Assembly: GCA_029449245.1 (NCBI GenBank)
Contig: JANATF010000001.1
Coordinates: 1,736,001 to 1,800,000, forward strand
Length of the DNA stretch: 64,000 nucleotides
Origin: Mortierella alpina
Taxonomy: Eukaryota > Mortierellomycota > Mortierellomycetes > Mortierellales > Mortierellaceae
Direction: 5' to 3'
The position numbers were made by a program, and so were the translations under genes. This document shows, piece by piece, positions 43,701 to 56,459 of this stretch. Below the pieces are notes generated by a model. The model did not search any database. It had not been told where the DNA came from and saw only the letters and a list, made by a program, of their open reading frames with translations. Position 1 is the stretch's first letter; every line of letters starts with the position of its first letter.

Positions 43701-46700
43701 CGACCGCATTCTCAATATCTTCAACAACACCAGGGCTTCAAGCGAACACGACACCCATGCTGTCCGCCTTTGCCCCGTCACCGCTCTCCACCACGTCGCA
43801 GCTAAAAGGCAACAAGGTCTCGGCTCTCTCAGCGCTTAACCCAAGGGACCCAGCATTCCAACTACAGCCACCGCTCTCTACCACGTCGCAGCCACACGGC
43901 AACAATGCCTCGGCTCCCTCAGTGTTTAACCCGGGGGCCCCTGCATTCCTACCAGCAGCACTCCAACCGGCAGGACCGTTGGGACTGCCATTTGGATTTA
44001 CGCAGCCAGGCGCTGTAGGAAGCGCGGTCTTGAGTAGTATTGCCGCGACCGCCGCCGCCGCTGTTGCGGTGGGTTCAGCGTTCGCATCAACGACGTCAAG
44101 TCAGCCTTCAGCATTCAATTCTATGGCTCCCCAAAAAGCATCAGTGAACCCTTCCGTATTTTCTGCCGCAAGCCAGGCTCCACATCCCGCCCCTCCAACA
44201 TTTTCGTTTGTTCCGCCCCATGCTGGTACCACCACTGGGACAATGGCGTCGTCTGCGCCAGGCTTATCCTTCTCCACAGGAGCACTGGTCTCAACCCCTG
44301 CAGCACTTATTCCAGCACCTGTTGCACCACCAAAATCTGATGCGACCCGAATTGTCACTAAGCGAGGCAAGATATACCCACGGTCCGTTGTGGAATCGAT
44401 CGTCAATCAGCTAATGGAGCAGGAAACCAATCGCATGATCCGTGCCACGGCCGCGCAAATGTCTCATGAAGTCGCCCTCGAGCGGTCGGTGCTACGAGCT
44501 CAGCAGCGCGAGGAGTTGTTGCAACAAGAGTCGATCACGATCATGTCGGATGTGATGAATGAGGCCATGCACTCGATCACATCAGATATAATGGCCGAGC
44601 TATTCCGGGAGTCAAAACTCCTACGCCGCGTGGTCGCTCACTGGAAAGAGTTTACGCGCACAAGAATTCAACGTGCGGAGGAAAATCGTCGTCGTCGGGA
44701 GCACGTTCTGGCCAATGTTCGTGCCATGGCCAGCCGTGCTGGTCTTGGAGACACCAACCCGAGGGCAGCAAAGATTCGAGAATACGACTTACAACAGCAA
44801 CGTCTTCATGGAGCGGTCCGCAATGGATTGGCGGGCGGCAAGGATGCTGCTGGTATCAAAGCCATGGTCATGGCTGCGACGAACAAGCGGAAACGACTTT
44901 TGAGCATCGATCAAGAAGGAAGTCCAGACCTGGCCCTTGTGGCAGGACTCAAAAAAGTGGTGGCTCCGAGACGCGAGATGTGGGCACCGCTTCCTGTGTT
45001 CCAAATTATCGCGAGAAGCTACCATGGGTCTACGGGACAGAGTACGCAACTTCAGAAGGAGCCACCTTCGGTTATGAAGCGAAGGTGGAGATTGTTTGTC
45101 AACACGCCGTCATTCAAGGAGACCAGTTCAAAGTGGTTGTTGACTAAGCTGGGTGTGGATATGGGTCGGCAAACCAAGACGCAGCAGCGGTCAGGAACCA
45201 TGGTGGCAGCACAGCGCGGATGTACCACGGACGACAGTGCGATGGATGTAGTCGTGCATGGAAGTGAAGACCAGTCTGTAATTGACTTGCTGGGCTTGTC
45301 CAAGTACCTGATCATGGAGACTTCCGCCTTTATGTTTGAATTCTCCAAGTTTTCGTTTGCAGACTATGAGGTCACCGACGATGTCATGTAAGTGTTGGAG
45401 CTGGCGGGTGCAAGCTGTGTTTTGAGTGACGCGGCCAGCCAAAACGATGGCTTACCTTCGTTTTTTCCTCTTTTTTTAACCTTGACCTTAGTCGTCAATA
45501 CTGGATCGCTGAGCGGGATCGCCTGGTGCAGTTCCTGGCATGTTTCCCAAAAGTGAAGCAGCCGATTGTCTTTATCATGTGGACCCTCTCAACTGAAATG
45601 TGGGAGCGCATTTCTCCCCACATGGTCGAATATCTGGAGCTGGATCAAATGGTGAAAGCCCCGCAAGGTCCACTTATCGGCTATCGATTCCTAAACTTGA
45701 ACATGGCGACCATGAAGCTGGATCCGTACATTGTTGGATCGTTGGAATGGCTCGCATCGGAGACCAAGGATTTTTTCGAAGATCCTGCGATTCTGTTGAG
45801 GAACTTGCTAGACAAATATCGACCGATCCTTCACTGGGCCTTCTGCAGGATCTCACTGGCTGACGCGCCATTTTACTCGCAATTTGATGAAGATGAAGAG
45901 GAGGAGACGAACCTGTTCCTGGCAAGAGAAAGGAAGAAGAAGCAGCAACAGCAACAGCTGCAGCAGAATGGAGCCAGCAATGGATCGGGACAGGAGTCGC
46001 TTCAGCCGCGAAACCTGTTTGTGGAGGCCACAGAGTCTGGATTCAACGTAGCGGTTAGAGTTTTCAATATGGGACTGGAGAACTTTGCGCAGACGATCGA
46101 GGCCAAAGGACAAGGCGAAACACGGGAAGGTGCAGAGCAGGAAGGTAGAGTGAAGGACGCGATTGCGAGGTTTATTCGACAGGCAGAGTTACCCGAGATG
46201 AAGCGGGGATCTATTCAGTCCCGACTCAACTTTGGCATGGAACCAAGGAGGTGAGTTTTTTTAACAGTGTATTTTGTCTTGCGACAAATTTGTTTCCAAA
46301 CGTAATGGGTTCGCGTTTACTTTCCTGACACATACCTCGTTCTCGCTATACATTAGTGCCTTCTTCGACTTTGTCGATGTCTATGTTGCGTCGATGGGCG
46401 GAATTGCAAGGGAGCATCCGAATCTGGAGGCCAAGGCCAAACTCCGTGCTGATATCTGGGAACTACTAAAATCAAACGATGGTAAGTGCCTCGAAAATGA
46501 TATTCTTTGCGTTGTATTGAGACTACTATGGACTTCGGAAATAAACCTCCCCAACTCCCTAACTCACTGCAATTGCTCGTACATAGATCGTGTCCCCATA
46601 GAGGCGATATTCAAATTGATCTCGAGCCAAGTGCTGACGTGGATTGAGGCAGGAATTCTGGACACGAAACGGTTTAGCATCCGCCTTCAGAGATGGGAGG

Positions 46701-47128
46701 AACAACGACAAGAGCTCGCGCGGCAGCAGAGACAGTTCAAAGCACAGCAACATATGCAAGACATGGAGACATTGGAGAAGGACGGCCATGACGCTGACGC
46801 TGGTCAAGACGATATCATCTTGCAAGAAATGACTGTTACACCAGTCCTGGTCCACGATGAGGTGAATGTGGAGGCCAACGTCTTTGAGTTTGACATCAAT
46901 GTTCAAAATGAAGTGATGGCCTGGGAGAGGAAGGTGGATAAGCAGCTAGTTGACCGGGAGGAGAGAGCATTGGCTGTGCCAAACGAGTATTCCTCGAGAG
47001 CCGGGATAGCAGCACTTCTGTCACGACTAGGCGACGGTCGCAAGCGGCGCGCACCCGAAAATCCCAGCCATGTTTCTAAAAAGACTGCCGTCGTCCATCA
47101 TGCTCGCCATTATCCTCTGTATCATTAA
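40742..47128 (+). CDS. SAC3: Sac3/GANP, TREX-2 mRNA export scaffold
   Basis: Sac3 scaffolds the TREX-2 complex, which couples transcription to mRNA export at the nuclear pore. Exons are 40742-41533, 41921-42100, 42186-42299, 42396-42633, 42714-43268, 43356-45387, 45492-46250, 46357-46481 and 46587-47128, giving 1778 residues. An N-terminal 260-residue N/G/F-rich segment carries RGG clusters (GRGRGTGFRGGRGGG). The SAC3/GANP domain spans about 265-630, with KRVTEREDAIRRGLIPDP, FIGTCKDMCPEFERHEREYQ, VRDRTRSIRQDF and the PCI-like winged-helix part (YLHQHGGFPVEDLVNILGF). An S/T/P/A-rich linker and a helical CID-like stretch follow. The end resembles the GANP/MCM3AP C-terminal region (FIMWTLSTEMWERI, PLIGYRF). 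Yeast Sac3 is about 1300 residues, so this is closer to the long animal architecture. An ATG at 40703 is an alternative start. Confidence 0.9.
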
Positions 47129-49974
47129 AAATTAGACTCGATCCTATATATACATAGTCTCTAGCTTTTTTTCCTGCTTGCTTGCTTGCTTGCTTGCCTC
47201 TTTCCTCAATAAGATAAACAACTGTTCAATATTCCACGATACTCCATGACAACAACATGATGCCCAGCAAGAAGATGCCCAGCATGAAAGCAAAGAGTAA
47301 ATGAGCACAAGCACAAGTTGCCAAAGCACAACAACACCTCACGGCCCAATCTCAACAACCTATATTTTCATGCCCCACTAGTTCCTGCTATATGCGCAGG
47401 TTGCTTTGAGAATGGCAAAGCGGCTCTGTAGTAGTCACCCTCTCACTATCGTCGTTTTTAAGTGGCGACATTCAGATAATTACCAGGTGAGTTCTTTCTC
47501 TACTCGATGTCTGCCACGACCTTTTTACCAGTTCCGTTTTCTTCAACATACTAACGAAGATGAGAAAAATGCTCCACCCAACTCTCGGTGTGCAAGGTGT
47601 TGACAGGAAGGCCATGCGTCCACTTAATACTGCCCGGTGTCCGGCCAACACTCGACCGATTGCGACGCGTCCAAATCACGACATGTTAGTCCGCGGACGT
47701 GCACTTGAATATGGAGGGTTCTCCCTGGGACGCATGACAACGAGCCAAACTGTTCTTTGGCTGCACCAAAACTGCACCAAAATTCACCATCCACTGTGGC
47801 CATTGTAACGCACTGGACCTACCAGGCTTTAAAGAGCGTACTTCTTAAATTGGAGACCACTTCCCTTTTATCATAGTTCACAAAGTGCATTCTCAGCCTG
47901 TGGCAGGATGTCACGTCTAAATGGGAGTCCTGCCTCGGTACAGAAGAAGCGACTACTTTTTCGTCTTCTTGACTCTCACATTCTCAAGAACGTTTCAACC
48001 ATGATAAAGTCTGGCCTTGACAGGTTTTATCTCTCGTTTTTCCTCCCTCACTTCTTCGCAAGTCAAATGAGGCGAAGCCGTGTTTCGTTTTATTTTTGAT
48101 CCTTTGCTATCGTTGCAGAACCGCTTTCAAAAAAGTCGAGGACTCTACTAGGATTCCCAGGCGGATCAAACGAGGACGAGGACGAGAACTTGTTTATGAC
48201 TACCAAGACCTCGATATCATCGATGAAGAGATGACAAGTGAAAAAAAAATAACAAACAACAAAGACAGAAGTAATAACCACAAGTACATACTCTAGCGGT
48301 TTTGCAGAAGTTGATGCCAAGCTCATGCTCACCAGCCACGACCTGCCGTGAGGACTCTCCGAGAATTTCCAATTCATGACCATTGAGAATACAGGACTTG
48401 ATAAAGTTGTAAATGTCCTCACCTGTCATGGGTGGAGCTGACACTGCTCGCCTTCGAACAAGCTCGCAGATGCTGGCTTTCGAATCTTGCATCCACCTGG
48501 CCCACTCAGCTGGAAGACGCTGTTCTTTGTCCCACATCAACCCACGGATTGATATATATTCGGAAGGCTTTAACGCAAGCATACCGTAACGGCAAGTTTC
48601 TTCGTGTCCGTGCGACTTTGAACAGAAAACCGAATCTGCAAGATCTAATGGGTCTCTCGAGTGCCTTGAAAGGGGCCCGAGTCAACAGGCGAATGGTCGT
48701 CAAGCCTGTCGGTGAGGATTCGTGAGATAGCAAGGGTTGCAAACATTGCTAGACTGAGTGGCATTCAATGTTCGTTTGCAAAGTACCTTCTACGGCCTTA
48801 ACCCTGCAGCTTTTCTTCATTATCTAGCCCCTTGAACTGTTCCGGCACCCGCTGTTTACCGCCCGTGCACCATGGGCATACAGGACATCTGGCCTCCGTA
48901 ATCTGCTCCAAGTGCTGCCGCAGGTCGAATCTGCACACAATAACGAGGCACTTTGTTGCCCTAGATCCACCAGCAAGTCACCAAGAATGCTGGGTCGGTT
49001 TAGTTGTCCAGCCGTCCATCCCATAGAGCCTCAGCAAGAGTACTGTCCTGCAGGAGTAGCCCCAAGGGTAAAGTTTCCATGATGCCCTCAGGGGTTCTTG
49101 AAACTTGCAAGACCATATTATGGCCTTTACTTTATTTATTTCTTTTTTGTTTTTGCATTTTCGTATGTGTGTTTCCACTGAATCGTGTCTGGAGCTCAAC
49201 ATCATCATATTAGGTGATGAAATAAAAAGTCCTGCCAACATACCAGTTTGAATTGTCCCCAGACAATCTGGCCCTCGTTCTCGGCTTTTTTTTTTTTTAA
49301 AAAAAAAAAAGTCCTCAACTCACAAGGGTTCAAACAACCACCACCACCTAAAAACCCCCCATCATCCCTTCCAAATGTGTCACGTGAAGGGCGAATATAA
49401 TGCTTCGATGGGAGAAGGATGATAATGATAATAATAAAAAGGATGTGCTCTACACAAGTTGTTGCCTCCAATACAGGCATTGGAGCCTCGATGACTCACA
49501 ATAGCCAAATCCGACTGGGTGATGAAAGGAAAAGGGGATATGGTACAGGGACAAAATGAAACTGAAAAGAAAAAAAAAAAAGAAAGGAAAAAGAAGCAAG
49601 CAATTGACGAACAATGGAATGGATTCTTAATAAAAACAGTAGCGAGAAAGGAGAAGGAGAATATACATGAAGGATCTGCAGAGGCGGTAAAAAGAATGGC
49701 TTGCAGAAGAAACACTCGAGCAATAATAAAACTACTCGCATTCTGTCCAGAAAGAAAAATGAAGAAAAATGGGAAGAGGCCAATAAAAAGGACCTGAGCT
49801 GACTTATAACTGGAGACAAAGCCTTGAGTTTCCGGAAAAGATGTGCACATCTGAAAAGCACACATCGTGAACTGAGAGAAATACAAAGGGGTATGCGCGA
49901 AGAAGAAAAAGACGGGCGGACGGGCGGCCGAGAAGGCGAGGGTACTCCCGTGATACTCCCGCGAAACTCCCGCA
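47129..49974. other. 2.8 kb gap with possible gene fragments
   Basis: No complete gene is supported. The region has a (TTGC)n tract near 47174-47197 and an A/T palindrome-like run (about 13 T then 12 A) at 49286-49310. A possible minus-strand exon lies at about 48290-48582, described separately. The plus-strand frame ending at 48725 (KFLRVRATLNRKPNLQDLMG) overlaps that area and has no recognised family. Confidence 0.45.
48290..48582 (-). pseudogene. Possible isolated exon of unknown gene
   Basis: A minus-strand frame reads smoothly from YISIRGLMWDKEQRLPAEWA to GEHELGINFCKTAR. It meets a GTATGT donor-like site near 48292, so it looks like a protein-coding exon. I found neither a convincing upstream exon nor a downstream continuation, and I do not recognise the family. 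It may be a fragment of a mobile element or of a lineage-specific gene. Confidence 0.25.
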
Positions 49975-51566
49975 CTACTGACTCTGGATTTTGAGCAAGC
50001 TGCGGAGATTCTGGCTAATCTCTGTCAAATGGCTGGCTTCATGCAGCGCAGGGGGAGAATCCAAGGTATAGTGGGAGGTTGCCATACGCTCCGGCAGAGG
50101 ATATTGTGCATTAAAGGATGGCTCCTGTCGCGTTGACAACCCGGGCATGGATTGATGAGCAAGCCACCCGCCACTGGTCTCTGACTGTGTTCTCTGGGGT
50201 CGCATGCTGTTCAGCTGAGGTGATGCAGCCTCGGCAAAGAATGGGATGGGTGGAGGCATCGGCGGCTCCACAAAGTTGCCTCCCATTGAACTGACAAAGG
50301 CTGGGATGGGAAGACTGGTGGGTGCGGGTGAGTTGTGGAAGGTAGGTCCTGCATAGAGAGCGCTCTTCTTTTCAGCTGCGACGCGATCGGCCAACATGAT
50401 CCTATCTGCCGAGTTGGTCTTCGGGGGGCTACGGCGTAACTGGGCTTCGGCCCCATCCACTGAGTGAGTTGAAGGTGATCCGTAACCCGCCTTTTGATAG
50501 GTATGGCCGCTTGAAGGTTGCTGAAGTCCAATGTTGCTTTGCAGCACGTTCTGATGTCGCTGCATGGTCGGCATGCTGAGAAAAATTCGACAGGAAGATA
50601 AAGAGACAGCGGACAGAAGAGGAATATTAGTTAGTGATATGTGCGACCAAAGTGAACGTTTGAGCATTATCCAGCTGCGGCATATTTGTTTTTTTTCTGA
50701 GTCCGCATCCTTACTTACCCTTTGCGTAGCTGCGGCATCACCGGTGCAGAGCTGGGACGTCGAGGGGGGCTTTCGGCCAGCTTTGGAGTGCGTGCCGAAG
50801 ATCTCGGATGTTGTCCCTTGCCTGAGCGTGGCTGCGAATTCGCGTGCATGGTTGCCGCCGACTCTGAGTCGTCCGAGTCTGTGGACGAGGGAGGGCTCGA
50901 CGGGTTCATGGGTGGGCTCTGATTCACTGCAGCCTCCAGATCCGCCTTGGACAACAAGTCGGTGTCAGCGTCAATGTCCTTGCGCCGCTGCGTGCGCTTG
51001 GACTTGGAGGTGGGTCCACTGCTCTGATGCATTTGGTTCTGATGGGACTGGGGTCGGGACTTTTGCTGGTTCCTCTGCTTGTTCCCGCTTTGGCCCTGAC
51101 TTTGCAGGATAGGGATGCTAGGGGCAGTAACGGACGGGGTAGGGGCTACCACCGAGGCAGACGTCCGCTTCAAGACAGTGACTGGGCCAGCACCGTTGCC
51201 GTGTTTAGTGCCTCCAGATGGCGAGCCCGGTGTGGGTTTTCGCTGTTGCATAGGCATGGATTGGTGGCGAGCATGGTTCTGGGAGGTACTCCTCTGTTGG
51301 CGGTTATTATTACCGCTACTGCTGTTGTTATTGGATCCGGTGCGGTTGCCGCCGTTGAGGTGTATGGTATTGCTGTTACTGCCGTTGAGGCTGTTGCTGT
51401 TCTTTGTGCTCTGATTCTGAATCTGATTCTGATTCTGATTCTGATTTTGATTCTGATTCTGGATAGCGAGTGCGATGCCGCTCTTGCGGGTCTGGCGTGG
51501 TGTTCTTGGACTTGATGGCGGCGCTGCTGCCGGTGCTGGTGAGGAGACTGCTGCGGGCTGGAGCAT
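49975..51566 (-). CDS. Edc1/PNRC-like decapping activator (putative)
   Basis: This is a largely disordered 482-residue protein. Exons are 51566-50719 and 50575-49975, with donor GTAAGT and acceptor CTCAG in frame. The key feature is YAGPTFHNSPAPTSLPIPAF at about residues 357-376. It matches the short motif by which fungal Edc1/Edc2 and animal PNRC proteins bind Dcp1 and stimulate Dcp2 mRNA decapping (aromatic-A-G-x-x-F followed by SPxPxxLPxPxF). It follows SADRIMLADRVAAEKKSAL, a helical lead-in. The rest is low complexity: an NQ repeat (NQNQNQNQNQ) near residue 35, N/S/G-rich and R/Q/K-rich stretches, and a C-terminal helix (EISQNLRSLLKIQ). The motif alone carries the assignment, so function is inferred. 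I took the ATG at 51566. An in-frame hydrophobic extension upstream looks like untranslated sequence. Confidence 0.6.
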
Positions 51567-52904
51567 TGTGTCGAGTCTTTGTAGAGCGATGGTTAGCGTG
51601 GACAGAGAAGAGAAGAGAAGAGAAGAGACGGACGTTGGTGTGAGTAGGTGAATGTGAAGGAGCGAAGACGGCAAAAGGATGCCGAGAGAGAGTGCGAGAA
51701 TGAAATACACGGCCCGGGACGGGGAGCCAACCCAAAACGACTTGCACTTTCACGAGCACGCACAGAGCATAGAACACAGACAGTGCACACACATTCACAC
51801 ACACATTCACGCATACACACATATATGCACACACACACATACACACACATACACACGCATACACACACATACACACACATACACACACATACACACACAT
51901 ACACATGCACACCACCAACACGCCCTGCGCTCTCTTGTAGACTCCCTCGAGGCTGGGTCGGATGCAAATGAGAGCCAACTGGCAATAATATATTGGATGA
52001 CTCCATACTCATACTCAGAGCACTTGCACACAGCTGCCAGAGGTACGATCCAAGAATAGGCGCCACGCAGACGGTTCCATCCACAAAAGCAGTTAAGCAC
52101 CATCCCTGCCCTTCTGCAGTGCCACTTTACAACCACAGTAAGGGCAAAGGTGCTTGGTACAAATACGAATCAAAGCAGAGTACACGATTGAACGCAGTGC
52201 ATACGAATCGAAGCAGCATATAGAATGAGAGAGAGAGAGTGAGAGAGGCGAGGGCAAGATCAGCGATCAAAAGGGGGAAGGCACCCAGCAGCAAGAACAC
52301 CTGGTGCGTGGTGGAGTAAGCAGGTGCGTGATTTGATACCCCCAGCTGCGCCGAGTGGGAAGAGGAAAGAGACCCAAAAAAAAAAAAAAGGACCCAGTCT
52401 GAAACACTAGTGGAAACGTGGTCAGAGGGAAGGAACACTACTCCAGCCAAAGCCAGATATCCATACCTAGGAATGTGGGATGGGCGTGGTTGAAGGAGTG
52501 ATGTGGCAGGCCCAAGGGTGCATGAGAGGCGTGGAAAGGGAACGAGGTCAACACAAAAGTGTCAGGGAAAAAGCCAAGTGCAGACGAGAGAGAAATGCAG
52601 TGATAGTTTTGTGGCGTGTCTATCGAGCGATAGAGTGGAGAGAGTGCGCAAAAGTGAGCGTGGGTCGGATGGGTACAGAGATGGAGTGGTGAGAGTCGAA
52701 GAGTGGTGGAGTGGCAGCGAGTGGTGAAGGGAGAGTGAAGACAGACAAAAGGTCTTGGCGAGATGATGGATGAGTGAAGTAATTGTGAAAAAGAAAAAAC
52801 GAAAGAAAGGACGCCTCATAAGCCTCAATGTGGGGTCAAGTCAAGAAAAAACGTGACCGCATCTCCAGATCAAACAGTGTATATTTTCCAGAACAGCACC
52901 CCAA
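51567..52904. other. Gap with CA microsatellite and purine tracts
   Basis: I see no gene. Simple repeats dominate 51600-51626 (GAGAA) and 51784-51910. The interval should include the promoter of the Edc1-like gene and the 3' UTR of Ssr4. Confidence 0.5.
51784..51910. repeat. Imperfect ACACACAT microsatellite
   Basis: CA dinucleotides are organised into an octamer-like ACACACAT/ACACGCAT pattern over about 125 bp. Open frames across it on both strands are artefacts of the repeat. Confidence 0.9.
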
Positions 52905-55299
52905 TTATGACAAGTAAGGCTCCTGCTGAGGTGTCTGTGTCTCCGGCGCCTGGGCACCTGCCTCGGATGGCACTGTCCTATCGACCGCGATTCCAGCTGC
53001 CGCGGATGGGTCCGCCTCGGCCGCTACTAATGCGGCGGGTCTTGCTGCCTCCAGATCAGCATGCGTATCCCCAGCTGCTGAATTGGACATAGACTCCTCT
53101 GCTGGAGCAGCTGCCGGCAGTAATGAAACCGCTGAATCTCCTGGGGTCGATGATGAATCAACAGAAGGCGTCATCTCCATTGCAGCAGATGCAGGCGTAG
53201 TCGCCTCAGAGACAATGGGCGCTGCCTCCACAGTGCCGCCTACAGAAGATCCAGTCATACCAGAAAGGGGTTCGATCCGTGCCTGCTGCTGGTTCGGCTG
53301 AGCATGTTCAATCACATGCTGATGGTGAACCTCTTGTGGGAATTGCTCCTGGTGGCCATCAGCATAGTCCACAGTCGTCCTGTCACTCTCCGTAATATCC
53401 GTGACCATTGTTCCATACGCATCAATAGATGAGGCTGTTAACGTGGTTGATGTTGTGGTTGTGACATGATCTCCATCCCCACTGCTATTCGTAAACGACT
53501 GCTGAACAAACGACTGTCCCACAATAGGCTGATTTTGTTCAATGCTAGCAGCAGCCACGTTATGGTCCAGAGCTGTAGCGGGTGCCGTGGGATATGGAGC
53601 TGGAAATTCCGGTTCTGCAGCAGTGATCGTAGAGTCCAACATTGGTGTGTCAAACTCGACAGCAGGAGTCACGGCATCGACAATAGGTGTTGCTGCCTCG
53701 ACGACGAATGCTCCGGACTCATTGAGGGGGGTGACAGCAGGTGCAAGCACAGGCTCAGCGGGCTCAACGGGCTCGACGGGTTCAACGATAGGCGTAACAA
53801 GTGACTCGACAATGGGTGTGGCAGGCTCGGTAATAGGTGCAGCAGACTCCTCGATGGGAGTGCTTGTTTGCGACAACGAGTTGGGAATGGATCCTAGCTG
53901 CTCCTCGCCAGTCGACTGTGGTTGATCCTGCTGTTCTTCTTGCATCGCACTGAAATGCGGCTGAGGTTGCTGGTCCTGTTCCTCTTCCATGACCACATCT
54001 GTAGTCTCATGGGTCAATGGCGCCTCCGTCACAGCAGCATCCATCGTCACTGCACTCTGCTCAACAGCCGGCTCGGCTGACGCATTCACCTGGATGTCCC
54101 TGGGCAACATCTCCGTGTCCTCATGGATGGCTGGAACCTGTCCATCAAGAGAGTCAGCAGAAGGGACAGCAGCATCCACATCACCTCCAGTCTCTGAATG
54201 TGCACCCAAGCCAGCAGGCGTTCCATTGGCAGCAACCGCAGTGACAGACTCCCCTCCAATGTTGGCCACAGCTGCCTCCTGAAGAGGGGTGACTTGATGC
54301 GAGACCATGTGTATATCGGCGATATCAGTTTGCTTTGGAGCACGTGAGGGTTTCAGCTCGGGTGTACGGGCGGCCTCGTCCTTTGGCAGCTCGATCTGAC
54401 GAAGTGCAAGGTAAGGTTGCACCGACATTCCTTTGAATGCCTCGACCCTCTCATTAGCCTCATATACCTCCTATATGATGCCCAAAAAAAGTGAATGAAA
54501 ATACGGTGTTAACACTGTAACTCTTCAAGTACTGACCGACTGGTGATTGTCTCCATGACAGGCCATAGTCTACTATACCTTGACCGTGGTGGAGGACTTC
54601 AAGTCCTCCAATCCCTTGTAAAACACGCTAGCCTCAGCCTTGAACCGCTTGATCTTTTCATCGTGCTCGTTTTTAGCTTCCTCCAGGGCACTGTCGTCCT
54701 TTGCATCCAATCCCTTCAAAAACTCAATCGACTGTTGATACTCTGGCCGCGGGGATATGATCCGCGAAGTAGGGTACGGTGAAAACACCTCCGCAAGGTA
54801 ATCATGGTTCCTCTTGTAGCGCGCAATGGCCACATCTCGTGCTGTCAAAAAGTCCAGCTCATCTCCCGAAGGTTCCTCAGCATCCTCCTGTGCCTGGGCT
54901 TGTTGCTGAGCAATAATTTGAGCCTGATGCTGGGGCGTGAGCTGGGGCTGCTGTTGCTGTTGCTGATGGTGCTTTTTGTGACTGGACTTTTTCTCTTGTC
55001 GAGAGCTTTGGTTGGCATACACGCCTGGACTCACAGACATCAATCGCTGAGGGGGCTGCTGGGCCGATGGCCCTGCAACAGGGCCAGGCACACCTGGGAA
55101 TCGACCGTAGGCGCCCTGTTGTTGAGGAGACGCGGGTGATCCTGCTACAGGAACTCCGTAAGGGCCAGCCATTTTAGGCGGCTGCTGAGGCCGATATCCC
55201 TGCGGGTATGCCTGCTGCGTCTGCTGTTGCTGTAGCTGCTGCTGCTGTAATTGCTGCTGCTGCAATTGCTGCTGCTGCTGTTGCTGCTGCTGCTGTTGC

Positions 55300-55331
<32 letters not shown>

Positions 55332-56262
55332 CTGTTGTTGAGGCTGGGACTGTGGTGTTGGTACGCCTGCTCCAGGAATGGGTTTCAGTGGATATTGTCG
55401 TGCAGGAGTTTTGGCTCTACGTCCATCGACCACAATCGATCCTAATTATCGATAGACACCAGTGTCAGCGGCGCAATGTCCCAAAGAGTCTGTGCCTACA
55501 TGTATAGAATCGTACACTATGCGAGTAAAATAAAGCCTCCTCACTTACTAGTGACATCGGCTTTAGAGTAATGCAAAAATGCCAAGGTGTCCCGTCCTGG
55601 CTGAACAAGCGTGTACTTTCGTCGCACAATATGGGTGAACTGGTCCCCGTGCGCAAATCCCTGAGATCGTTCCGTGATCGTGAGTCTCTATTTGCACAAG
55701 ATTGAGGATGTTAGTGGCGCGTCTCCTAACCTCGCTCCCTCTTCTTTGCTATTATGCAACAACGCGTTCGTTGCTTTCAAACTCACATTGTCCATTGGGT
55801 AGCTGTAGGCGATTTCATCATCCATGTATTGGTAACTGGATACGAGACAGGAGACAACAAGTTGGATTAGTTGTCTGTCCAGAGCCTCTACCATAAACGT
55901 GTGTCATCAAATTAGTTTACCCGTCGTGCGGCATGATGATTTCATCTGGCTGGACCTTGAGGAAGAATCCACTGCCCTCTAACAGACAAATGAGCAATAG
56001 CGAAAACAGCGCCTGTCAGTGGTGATCCTAAATCAGTTCCTGCGATCAAGACGCGACAGTTGACTGGCGGGTATCGTAAGAGACCTTTGGGCTTGTCGAT
56101 GTAGTTGAACGAGAAGGAGATCTGGTTCTGGCTGAGCATGTGCCAGGCTCTGTCGAGCAGCTCGGTGGCAATCTGCGGGTTCATGACATTGTAGATCATG
56201 GGCTCGAGATTGGCTCTGCAGTAGAGCTCCCCTGCGAGCTCTGGCGGAAGACGTGCAGCCAT
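52905..56262 (-). CDS. Ssr4-like SWI/SNF and RSC complex subunit
   Basis: This is a likely fungal chromatin-remodelling subunit with the DUF1750/SWI-SNF_Ssr4 domain. Exons in transcript order are 56262-56085, 55978-55921, 55835-55787, 55687-55549, 55441-54579 and 54470-52905, giving 950 residues. The N-terminal domain begins MAARLPPELAGELYCRANLE and continues SFNYIDKPKEGSGFFLKVQP, MPHDGYQYMDDEIAYSYPMD and FTHIVRRKYTLVQPG. This matches the Ssr4 pattern of a D-x-P-x-G turn and a Y-x-W/Y-x-D-x-E motif. A polyglutamine tract follows (about 55205-55345), then a helical RYKRNHDYLAEVFSPYP region with a coiled coil. The last third is acidic, T/P/E/A-rich and disordered. Three of the early exons are only 49, 58 and 139 bp. 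The exon 1 donor GTCTCT is weak and was chosen because it joins in frame to EGSGFF. Confidence 0.75.
55205..55345 (-). repeat. Polyglutamine-coding CAG/CAA tract in Ssr4-like gene
   Basis: Nearly continuous CAG and CAA codons on the minus strand encode about 45 glutamines with occasional leucines. It lies in exon 5 between the Ssr4 domain and the RYKRNHDYL helical region. Confidence 0.9.
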
Positions 56263-56459
56263 GGCTGTGGGAGTGTGGGAAGCAATGATGCCGAAGGGTG
56301 GATGGGACGACAGGGAGCGGTGAACAATCCAAAGGACGAGCTGATGAAGAAAAAAACGACGAGGGATCGCTTGTGAGGAGGACGCGGTGAGCGGGCAAAC
56401 AACTCTACGCTCCACAGGCCAGATATAAGCCACCGCCGCACCGACCCTCCAAGCCCATC

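Noticed and set aside
51593-52084. Open frames of V/C/Y repeats across 51.6-52.1 kb
   Set aside because: They are translations of the ACACACAT microsatellite.
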